Shown piece after piece: positions 37,101-49,100 of a DNA stretch of 64,000 bases (positions are counted from its first letter, which is position 1; the number at the start of each line of letters is the position of its first letter). The position numbers and the translations under genes are program-made. The notes under the pieces were generated by a model. The model did no database searches and was not told where the DNA came from. It was given only the letters and a program-made list of their open reading frames with translations. The stretch is from Omphiscola glabra (Eukaryota; Mollusca; Gastropoda; Lymnaeidae), in contig OZ024796.1 of assembly GCA_964017045.1 (NCBI GenBank), forward strand, positions 19,615,510 to 19,679,509, given 5' to 3'.

Positions 37101-40100
37101 ACACCACCCACCATGACACCTCCCACCATGAAACATCCCACCATGACACCACCCACCATGACACCTCCCACCATGACACCTTCCACCATGACACCCCTTA
37201 TCATGACACCTCCCACCATGACACCTTCCACCATGACACCTCCAAAATGACACCTGCAACCATGACACCTCCCACCATGACAAACTTACCATGACACCTC
37301 CCACCATGACACATCCCACCATGTCACCACCCACCAAGACACCTCCCACCATGACACCTCCCACCATGACACCTCCCACTATGACACCTCCCAGGTAATT
37401 GAAGATTGCCAATTTTCCACAACAAATGTCCCCCCCCCCCTTTTTTTTTTCCTTTTCTAGGAACGTTCACGCGAGTCAAAGACAAACTATACCTGTCTCT
37501 GTGAAGACTGAGAGCCCTCTACTCCCCTAGCGCTAGCATGGGACCATGCCCTCAGGTAATACCTAGCGAGCCCACTGTCCAACGATGGGTAGACTATGCA
37601 AGTGACGCTCATCCTGGGACACCAGACATCAAAACACCGTGTCAGCTACATTATTTGGTAGATGTTGAGACTCCGCAATAGGTGGTGAAGAAGGCTCGCA
37701 AAACGACTTCCTCTATTATACAGTCAACTTCACGTCACATTTTCTAGTGAGTGGCTGATTGAAACGTTTCAGACATAAATCTAGAAACTTTTGGACAAAT
37801 AAATTGGATATCTGGATCAAAAATCCATTATTGGAAGGGTGCATTGAGACACGGCCATTAATGGAGGACTCATTTACACATGGCTATTAATATAAGGTTA
37901 ATTTACAAATGCCCGTTAATGGTGGGGACAGTGACATACGGTCATTAATTTCTGCTTGGACAACTACTTTTAATTAAAATATTTTTTCCACCATTGAGTA
38001 TTGCAAAATGTCATTAATTTTGAAGTGATCAGAGAAAGTGTCCATTTTATCATTTGATATTCACATACAAATTTACCCAGCCTTTTTCTGCTTTCTGAAA
38101 TATATTTTCGCAAAATGGTTAGAAATCAGAAGGTGCGTGCGACTGAGTTTCACTGTACTTATTAACTGAGGCTATTTCCACCTCAAATTGATGTTTTAAA
38201 ATTATTGAATAACGATTTTTCAGAAAATTTAAGTTTTTTTTTTGGTTTGTCTCCCCGTCCACCTGTCACAAAGTGTCACAAAATCTCGACCTTCCCTCCC
38301 CCCCCCCCCCCCCCCGCTGAGCGTGATGTAGTTTACGAACGACCCCTAATAGTATATCCCTTCACGATAGTTACCCTTTTGTGCGGACCCCCTAAACTAT
38401 TAATATTCTATTTTCTCATCCCCTTTTTACAACGCTACAAACAGTATGTTCTATTTCTAAAAAAAATATACGTTTTCTATCATTTTCAAGAATAGGTTTG
38501 GGTTGGGGGGGGGGGGGTTATCCTTTAAATTAACTTCCCTTTCCTTCGTGGGTGGCTGGCTCGGTGGTATTTTAAATGACCTACTTGCCGTCATGCTAAC
38601 GATCTGAAATTTGACACATAGACTCATTGCCGATGACAACACATTCTATCAAATTTTCAACCCCAACCTAAAAAAAAAATCAGATTTTCCTGTTTTTTAA
38701 GGGAAACATAAAGGAAAATTCCTGATAACCGAGTTAAATTAGATTCTTTTTAAAAAAATATACGGCAAGTGCGTTTGGTGCGTAATATTTTCTTTTTGTT
38801 TTTTCTAAAAATTGGCGTTGAAATAAGTCTGCGGTGTACAAACGGTTGGGGCATTGACATGTTTATATAGTTCAGTTGCGTGAAAAAAAAATGTGCGGTT
38901 GCGATCCTTACGGAGTGGGGAGCATTAATTGTGATTTTTATGAAGTGCCTTGTTTGTGTGCAATTTTTGTCTAAATTTTAAGCCCTACCCCCATTGCTCG
39001 ATGTTACATTTTAGAAGGATTTATACGAATTCTGGTTTAAATTCATTTTGAAATGTAATTATGTGTCACAAGTGTCAAACCTTTAACACAATTTTATTAA
39101 AATTTCAAGGAACCTTCTTAGGGTTAGGAGGTATCTGAAAATGCCGAAGTAGGTTCCGACCTATTGTTTTAATTTCTACAATTTATGTTGTTAAATACCA
39201 TATGTGCATTACATAGGCATGCTGTCGTATGTTTGTTTTCTAGAGAATTTATAAGGATTAAATGAACTAAATATGTCCTGAGTTATCCCACGTGATCAAA
39301 ATCTGTTAAGTAATGATCAACTGTTAGGCGATCGTGTGCTGCTTGATGGTGTTGCTCCGCTCTTTAAAAAAAAAAGTTTGTTCATAATGACTAAAAATAG
39401 TATTACGATATCAAATATCGTCTGATGGGAAAACTTGAGACTATTCCGCTGGGGAAAGACCGATAATCCATCGACTTTTATTTTGTTTTGAGGCGAGTAG
39501 TGCCCCATGATTGACACAAGGAGAGCGAAGCGTAAATTCACTGGAGACTTGGAAACAGAGGCACTTGGGTAATGGGAGAACGGAAGTGGGCATTGTACCC
39601 ATGGACCAATGCAAGTTTGGGTCGGAAAGGGGGAGGGGGGTAATGATGTACAGGGATCCTCAAAACTGTGCTCTAAGTCGGCTATTTTTAGTTAGATAAA
39701 TGCACGCAAATAGTTAATGAATGATTTACCGTATCTCCGAGATTCGGCTTGAAAGTAAAACCCGACGTGGATTGTAAAAGGTATATGAATCATGATACTT
39801 TAAAACGCACTGCTCTTAACAACCTGCTTTTTTTTTAAATTATGGGATACAAATAATCTGAAATCTTTAGGCTTCAATCTTTTGCTCTGATATTTACAGT
39901 TCATATTTGAGATATAATCTATATTAATTCTGATATGTTCAGGTTATATTTTAAATATATCGATCGATTCTGATATTTACAGTTCATATTTTAGATATAA
40001 TTTATATTAATTCTGATATGTTCAGGTTATATTTTAGATATATCGATCGATTCTGATATTTACAGGTTTTATATATTTAGATATTTCTTTAGATAAGTGT

Positions 40101-43100
40101 TTCCCAACCTTTTTTGTGCCGCGCCCCACCTAAGCCTTTCGAAAATTCGTATGGCCCCCATGTATCATATACATAATATTCAAAAACAGGGTTGTTTACT
40201 GAAAAAACTTAAAAGATAGGTCAAATTTTAAAACATATAATCAGAACTGAAATTCAAGTACGAAAGAATGTTAATGAAATATTATTCTATATTATTTTTG
40301 TTAGTAGTAATTATTTATTATTTAAATTTAGTGAGATGTTTGAGCTTGACGCTTGCTGAAAAGATATTTCATGTTAGGTTCCAATTTAGTTATCTTTAGT
40401 CTCAAGTCTCCCCCTTGTGTTATACCCAGCCTATTTCCACATTCAGCTAACGGAAGATGGAAACGGTAACAATAGTTGCACATTTGTTTGAATTTGGATA
40501 TTTGATTTCTGTTTCCTCACAAAGCAATGCCACCGTTCCTTTTATATTAAATAAACTTTTAACAGACTCATCATTTTGCATTTCTGCGAGTTCTTCTAGG
40601 TACTGCATATTTGAACTATGAGACAAATCCACTAATATTGGCTGCATCATCCAAGCTGGGAAAATCAATTTGTTTCAAATTATAACATCTTTTTTTTTAA
40701 AATCAGCAAGTAGAATTTTAAGATGATCTACAATAACAAGTATAGCGGTATCAGTCACTTCACATTTTTTGAGCCAATGAAACTTTTCAGAATTTTTCTT
40801 GTAAATATTTTTTCTGACATAATTCAATAATGGTAATGAAACCAAATATCTTCACGTCTGCATCGACAAGAGTTGTTTTGTTTTTTTTGTGTGCCTTGAA
40901 GTTGGTTATTTAATATATTTAGTTTTTTTTTTTAAAAGATATGACCTAAATAACTCACAAATGTTGTACTTAATTTCATATCAGGTTTGCCAATTTAAAA
41001 ATCGCAAGAGTATCAAATAGTTCCAAAAAATCTTTTCAAGCAATTCCCTTTCGAAAGCCATCTTACTTCAGGGTAAGGTAACCGTCTTGAGAAATGCTGG
41101 TTTGATTAAACTCCGTCTATGATATAATTTTCCCAGATTTAGCGATGAGTAAGGAAATTTCATAGCTAGCCTCAAGAGAACGCTTGACAGTTGCAGTGTG
41201 AGCAGTGATGTTGTCTACCATCTTTTCCAGCTTGCTACTTATCTCCTAGATTTGACTTTGTACCGCGCTTAGAGCCTTTGGGGATGAAGCGTGATTTTTT
41301 CAAATGAACTTTATTATAATTATTAAATAGAGACTTAAATGTAGATCTTTTTTTTCAAAATGACAGTTACGTCATAGTAAACGGTTGATTTTCAAATTCT
41401 AGACAGCTCATTTCCCAATTGACACGTTAAACAATTAAATTGCCGCCCTGTGGGGCTTGGGTCCCACGTTGGGAAACACCGCTACAGATTGTATAGATAA
41501 ACGTACCACAACAAATTGATAAGTGGCCGTAGAAAGAAGCACATTTTGTATTCTGGTACTCTTAGTCTTAGTCACGGTGTTGCAAAAACCGATTACCAGA
41601 GTCAATGCACGGTAATTGGTACAGAATTATTATCTAACATCCAGGCCCTCAGCTGTTCGCCCACGAGCTGTCAGTGCAGAGGCTATCAGTCCACGAGCTG
41701 TCAGTCAGGCTGTCAGTCCAGAAGCAATCAGTTCACGAGCTGTCAGTCCACGAGCTGTCAGTCCATAGGATGTCAGTTCACGAGCTGTCAGTCCATGCAC
41801 TGTCAGTCCACGAGCTGTCATTCCACGAGCTGTCAGTCCATAGGATGTCAGTTCACGAGCTGTCAGTCCATGCACTGTCAGTCCACGAGCTGCCATTCCA
41901 CGAGCTGTCAGTCCATAGGTTGTCAGTCCATGAGCTTTCAGTCCAGGGGCTATCAGTCCATAGGCTTCCAGTCCACGAGGTGTCAGTCCGCGAGCTGTCA
42001 GTCCACGAGCTGTCAGTCCATAGGCTGTCAGTCCATAGGCTGTCAGTCCACGAGCTGTCAGTACATAAGCTGTCAGTCCACTAGCTGTAAGTCCAGAGGA
42101 TATCAGTCAACGAGCTGTCAGTCCATAGGCTGTCAGTCCACGAGCTGTCAGTCCAGGGGCTATCAGTCCACGAGCTGTAAGTCCAGAGGGTATCAGTCCA
42201 CAGGCTGTCATTCCACGAGCTGTCAGTCCATAGGCTGTCAGTCCACGAGCTGTCAGTCCATAGGCTGTCAGTCCACGAGCGTAAGTGCAGAGGCTATCAG
42301 TCCACGAGCTGTCAGTCCACGAGCTGTCAGTCCACGAGCTGTCAGTCCACGAGCTCTCAGTCCATAGGCTGTCAGTCCACGAGCTGTAAGTGCAGAGGCT
42401 ATCAGTCCACGATCTGTCAGTCCACGAGCTCTCAGTCCATAGGCTGTCAGTCCACGAGCTGTAAGTGCAGAGGCTATCAGTCCACGAGCTGTCAGTCCAT
42501 AGGCTGTCAGTCCACGAGCTGTCAGTCCACGAGCTGTCAGTCCACGAGCTGTCAGTCCACGAGCTGTCAGTCCACGAGCTGTCAGTCCACGAGCTGTCAG
42601 TCCACGAGCTGTCAGTCCACGAGCTGTCAGTCCACGAGCTGTCAGTCGGTGTTGTAAGGTCGGGTCAATGTTGTGTTCATTAAAACTCTCTCTGGAAATA
42701 TGTTGGTGATGTCGCTCTTCTGTAGCTCACAACATAAACAATAACTTAACCACAATGTAACCACACCGTTACCACACTGTTACCACACCGTTACCACACC
42801 GTTACCACACCGTTACCACACTGTTACCACAACCTAACCACACTGTTACCACACTGTTACCACACTGTTACCACAACCTAACCACACTGTTACCACACCG
42901 TTACCACACTGTTACCACACTGTTACCACAACCTAACCACACTGTTACCACACTGTTACCACACTGTTACCACACTGTTACCACACTGTTACCACAACCT
43001 AACCACACTGTTACCACACCGTTACCACACTGTTACCACACCGTTACCAGAACGTAACCACCTCGTAACCACACCGTTACCACAACGTAACACAACGTAA

Positions 43101-46100
43101 CACAACGTAACCACAACGTAACACAACGTAACCAGAACGTAAACACAACGTAACCACAACGTAAACACAACGTAACCACAACGTTTCGCGAGACTTAAAG
43201 ATTGAGAATCATCCCCACAACAAATAAGCAGTGTAACAAAATTTGTTAAGTCACTGCTGTAAGACCCTCATAAAAGAGATTCTGAGATTTATTACTGTTT
43301 GGACAAAAGTTTGTGTGCCATATTCCCCCTGTGAAAGAAAGCTTTTAAACTTAGATGCCGGCGTCTAATTCCATGTCGAGGCTGCACTAATGGGTGGCAC
43401 AGCTCATTGTCTTCGTTTGGTTTCTTACTCTGCATCGTTTTAGATGCACTACTGTAATGAAAGACTTCAGTGCTCCAACCGATCCAAGAGGGCTGCCTGT
43501 TGTCTAACTTCTGTTGTGAGATCTCATCTATGGTGTAAGGGTGTGTGTGTGTGTTGGGGGTGGAAAAAGGGGGGGGGGGGTAGACTCGTATTTAGTTTCG
43601 TATTCCTCAAAGTCTCAATGAAAATAAAACAAATGGTGTCTCCAATTATTTCAACTGTTGTATTTGAATTTATGAATGGAGCTGGCTTTATGTCTGACTT
43701 TTAAAAACCAGTATGTTTTGATTGGTTACCGGAAATTTGATCGAAAGAAATTTCGTTGACAGAAAATTGATGGACGGAAATTTGATCGAAAGAAATTTCG
43801 TTGACAGAAAATTGAGGGACGGAAATTTGATCGAAAGAAATTTCGTTGACAGAAAATTGAGGGACGGAAATTTGATCGAAAGAAATTTCGTTGACAGAAA
43901 ATTGATGGACGGAAATTTGATCGAAAGAAATTTCGTTGACAGAAAATTGATGGACGGAAATTTGATCGAACGGAAATTTGCTCGAATCTTTTTTTCAGTT
44001 CCCACGTTAAAATTTTCGTCAAATTTCTTTTTGAACGCACCGTACTATACAGTAAAACAAAATAATGCGTTCAAAAAGAAATTTGACTTGGCTGTTGGGC
44101 TTGATGAGAGGTTTCCGGTGAGCTGGTTGATCTGGACCTCAGTCTTCTTTGTACTAATGGTAAGACCAAAGTTTTGCCAGGCATCTGAAAATTTCACATC
44201 TTTGCGTTGCATATCGGCCTCTAATTAAGCGTTAAGGGCACAGTCATTGGCATGTCCCTCTAGATGTCTGTCCGGACCTTGTATTTAGGGCTTACTCAAA
44301 AAAGTGCAGGTCTCCCTTATTAATGCAGTCCCAGTTTCGCTATGCGGGCCATGTTTCGAGAATGCCAGATGACCGCTTGCACAAACGAATATCTTATGGT
44401 GAACTCGTGACGCTGATCAGCCTTCTGCGCATGGACAGACAGATTCAAAATGTTTAAAATGGTCATGATCGACTTTCGACTGACGAACTGCTAATAGGTG
44501 GTACAGTTAGTATAACAAAAGGATTTCTGGGTGGATATTGGTGGTACAGTTGGTATAACACCAGGATTTCTGGGTGGATATGGGTGGTACAGTTAGTACG
44601 ACACCAGGACTGTTGGATGGCTAGTACAGTCAGTACGACACTTGGATTTTTGGGTGGCTAGTACAGTCAGTACGACACCAGGATTGTTGGATGGGTAGTA
44701 CAAGGCAGTACGACACCAGGATTGTTGGATGGATAGTACAGTCAGTATGACACCAGGATTGTTGGATGGATAGTACAGTCAGTATGACACCAGGATTGTT
44801 GTATGGATGGTACAGTCAGTATGACACCAGCACTGTTGGGTGACTAGTACAGTCAGTATGACACCAGCATTGTTGGGTGGCTAGTACAGTCAGTATGACA
44901 CCAGCATTGTTGGGTGGCTAGTACAGTCAGTATGAGACTAGATTGGTAGTCGGGTGGGACTCGTAAACTAAAAAAAAAGATGCAACCAAATTTCCGTCCA
45001 TCAATTTTCTGTCGACGAAATTTCTTTCGATAAAATTTCCGGATACGGTTTTGTTTGAATGTAGCATCAGTTATCTTTGAATTTTACATCATTTTTGTAT
45101 TAGGGTAACATCATTTATGTATTAAGGTAAAAATCAGTTATGTATAAAGGTAATATCAATGAGGTATTAAGGTAACATCATTTTTTATTCACTTCTAATA
45201 AATTAAACAAGGTTATTCCAATGTTTTATTTTTTCTTACATCTGGTCACTTTGTACAATTATAATATGATGAGACTTGTCAATTTTTACAAGGACTAGGA
45301 TGAGGAGACTGGTCATCTTGTACACGGAATAATATGTGAACACCGGTCACCTTTGTAAAAGGATTAAGATGAGTAGACTGGTCACCTTGTACAAGGAATA
45401 ATATGTGAACACTGGTCACCTTGTACAAAGAATAACTTGTGGACACTGGTCACCTTGTACAAGGAATATGATGTGGACACTGATAATAGTCATCTTGTGC
45501 ATGGAATAATCTGGACATAATGGTCATCTTGTGCAAGGAATAATCTGGACATAATGGTCATATTGTGCAAGGAATAATCTGGGCATAATGGTCATCTTGT
45601 GCAAGGAATAATCTGGACATAATGGTCATCTTGTGCAAGGAATAATCTGGACATAATGGTCATCTTGTGCAAGGAATAAGATTGAAAGACTGGATCAAAG
45701 AGGCCAAATTTGGAAATGGTTTGGGTAAATTTGATATACGACACAACATTAGACTAACAAATCTTTTGGCAGTGAACAAAAAAAAAAAAGAAATCTCATA
45801 CACAGTGTTGTCAGAATCCCCATTATGTGTATCAATCAGTTCTCCCAATAGACCCCAGCTGGAGGATTGGCGGAGGATACGGTAGCCGTAATGGACACAT
45901 CGGTGGCGACTTGGTGCTTAGTGACAAATCGACCAAAGAGTTCGGCCAGTTTTTGTCGTCTTGCCATAGACTCCTACGACCAAAGGGTAGCTATATAAAA
46001 CCAGTTTTGCCAATATTTTTGGAGAATCCTACGACCAAATAGTGCCTGTATTTGACCAGTTTTTGTCGCCATCTTTAGCATTGACTCCTTTGGCAAAATA

Positions 46101-49100
46101 GTGGCTGTATTTGACCAGTTTTGTCGCCATCTTTAGCATTGACTCCTTTGGCAAAATAGTGGCTGTATTCGACCAGGTTTTTTTTTCTTCCCAGGTTTAG
46201 CATAGACTAATACAACAAAATAGTTGCTGTACTTGACCAGATTTTGTCTCCGTGTTTAGCGTAGACTCCTACTGTCATATAGGGGCTATATTTGACCAAT
46301 TTTTGTCGCCATGTTTATTGTAGTCTACTAGCGTGTCCCCCCCCCCCCCCCCCCCGCCTAATTGCATGTCGATACTTTGTCAGCTATCAATCAACACCTG
46401 ACCCTCAATCCTATGCTATTGATAGTCTGAAGTTTGCAATTTAAATCCTCATTTGAATTCTATTTAAAACTCATTTGAGGATTTTCCGCACGCCTGTGGC
46501 AACACTAACACGCAGACACGCGTATTGCAAGACAGACACGCCTATGGTAGGCTGACACGTGTATGGCAAGGCAGACACGCCTATGGCAGTCTGGCACGCG
46601 TATGGCAAGGCAGACACGCCAATGGCAAGGCTGACACGTCAATGGCAAGGCTGACACGTGTATGGCAAGGCAGACTCGCCTATGGCAATGGTGACACGCC
46701 CATGTCAAGGTTGAAACGCCAATGGCAAGGCTGACTGGCATTCACCTCAAATGACTGTTTGTAATTCTCTCTTCGACAGCGTCTCCAAAGGACGATAGCT
46801 AGCGCTGAGCTGGTGTCACCACACCAATCTGCACGAGAGATGATTGGGATCATCAAGAGCAGAGACTTTGCCCGCCTTTTTCAGAAGAGCACCATCCGGG
46901 TGAGTGTAAGTAGGCCATTGACAATCTTTTTCTTTCACGTGTCTTCTAATCAGTACCTCGTGTATAAGGCGAGGCCAATGCTCTCCCATTGTAAACAATA
47001 CTTGGTATAGAAAGATATGTCAATGCTCTTCCATTGTAAACAATATATTATAAGTATGAGTGGTTAATGCTATCCATCCATATAACAGAAAAGGCAAACA
47101 CATTATGGGAGCAATTTATCATACGCATTTAGCAACTAGTTAACTCTACTTAACTCACTGCTATCATGGCTAACTAACTCTACTTAACTCACTGCTATCA
47201 TGGCTAACTAGCTCTACTTAACTCACTGCTCTCTTCGCTAACTTCACTTTACTCACTGTTCTCATTGTTAACTCCACTTAACTCACTGCTCTTATGGCTA
47301 GTTCCTCTAAACTCACTGCTCTTATGGCTAGTTCCTCTAAACTCACTGCTCTTATGGCTAGTTCCTCTAAACTCACTGCTCTTATGGCTAGTTCCTCTAA
47401 ACTCACTGCTCTCAAGGCTAGTTCCTCTAAACTCACGGCTCTTATGCTAGTTCCTCTAAACTCATTGCTCTCAAGGCTAGTTCCTCTAAACTCACGGCTC
47501 TTATGCTAGTTCCTCTAAACTCATTGCTCTCAAGGCTAGTTCCTTTAAACTCACGGCTCTTATGCTAGTTCCTCTAAACTCATTGCTCTCAAGGCTAGTT
47601 CCTCTAAACTCACTGCTCTCAAGACTAGTTTCTCTAAACTCACTGCTCTCAAGGCGAGTTCCTCTAAACTCACTGCTCTCAAGGCGAGTTCCTCTAAACT
47701 CACTGCTCTCAAGGCTCTAAACTCACTGCTCTCAAGGCGAGTTCCTCTAAACTCACTGCTCTCAAGGCTCTAAACTCACAGCTCTCAAGGCGAGTTCCTC
47801 TAAACTCACTGCTCTCAAGGCTCTAAACTCACTGCTCTCAAGGCGAGTTCCTCTAAACTCACTGCTCTCAAGGCTCTAAACTCACTGCTCTCAAGGCGAG
47901 TTCCTCTAAACTCACTGCTCTCAAGGCTCTAAACTCACTGCTCTCAAGGCGAGTTCCTCTAAACTCAATGCTCTCAATGCTAGTTCCTCTAAACTCACTG
48001 CTCTTAAGGCTCTAAACTCACTGCTCTCAAGGCTCTAAACTCACTGCTCTCAAGGCGAGTTCCTCTAAACTCAATGCTCTCAATGCTAGTTCCTCTAAAC
48101 TCACTGCTCTTAAGGCTAGTTCCTCTAAACTCACTGCTCTCGATGCTAGTTCCTCTAAACTCACTGCTCTTAAGGCTAGTTCCTCTAAACTCAATGCTCT
48201 CAATGCTAGTTCCTCTAAACTCACTGCTCTTAAGGCTCTAAACTCACTGCTCTTAAGGCTCTAAACTCACTGCTCTTAAGGCTAGCAACTAACAAAACTT
48301 GAAAAGCTGATATTTCGCTAGAAAAGACCAGAAAAGCCTATCAATCAAATGTAAATCTTTTGTCTCCTCAGAGGAATCGCTTGGCAGACATCGCAAAGAC
48401 AAAAAGAATAAACAGGAACTTTTATGACATTGTCGAGAAGGCAAAATGGTAAGATGTTTTAACGTGACAATTCAGGTGATAAGATGTTTTAACGTGACAA
48501 TTCGGATGATAAGATGTTTTAACGTGACAATTCAGATGATAAAATGTTTTAACGTGACAATACCGATGATAAGATGTTTTAACGTGAAAATTCAGATGGT
48601 AAGATGGTTTAACGTGACTAGTCAAATGGTAAGATGTTTGGACGTGACATTTCTATGTGTATCAGTCTAATGGTAAGATTTTTTTAACGTGACATGTCAA
48701 TGCGTGTCGTTTTAACGTGACAAGTCTCTGTACGTCAGAGGAGCTAGAGGTCAGTGTCGGCTTTGTCTACTTATTAAACCATCTAGTTTCGTAATGATAG
48801 GTAGTAAATTTAAGCATAACAATAACAGAATAATTTTTTTTTTAATCTGGAAAGGGTTGGAAAAATGTGTGACGTGCCTGAAATGAACGATAATAAAAAT
48901 GTACCATTTTAAATATGATAATATTGATTTGGATCTTGTGCCCGGCCAAACATCTTCAAAGGCAAAGTAACACGTTAAAACTTGGTAGAGAATGTTTATT
49001 AGGTGGTGCACAGCTTCAGACTTAAGTATTAACCATATTTTCCTCAGTGTTCAGTTCACAACTGAAGTTCTATTCAATCCATTTAGATAACAAGCTAAAA

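Larger units (their letters stand above)
40090..41487 (-). mobile_element. hAT transposon remnant (ZBED-like)
   Basis: Left end aagtgtttcccaacctttt with tgccgcgcccc; right end, inverted, gcggtgtttcccaacgtggg. These are hAT-style terminal sequences. Encloses a transposase fragment at 40447-40668 and, inserted in it, a LINE tail at 41206-41325. No clear target duplication. Confidence 0.75.
44063..45053 (+). mobile_element. MITE copy 3, split by LINE composite
   Basis: Left piece gcgttcaaaaagaaatttga at 44066, head to head with copy 2; right piece aaatttccgtccatcaattt through aaaatttccggatacgg at 44988-45050. Between them lies LINE composite copy 2 with its minisatellite. Confidence 0.75.

Noticed and set aside
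41516..42367. Ser/Cys/Gln-rich 283-codon frame as a secreted or silk-like protein
   Set aside because: It is the 15-bp array read in one frame; it starts in unrelated intron sequence and has no signal peptide or splice support.
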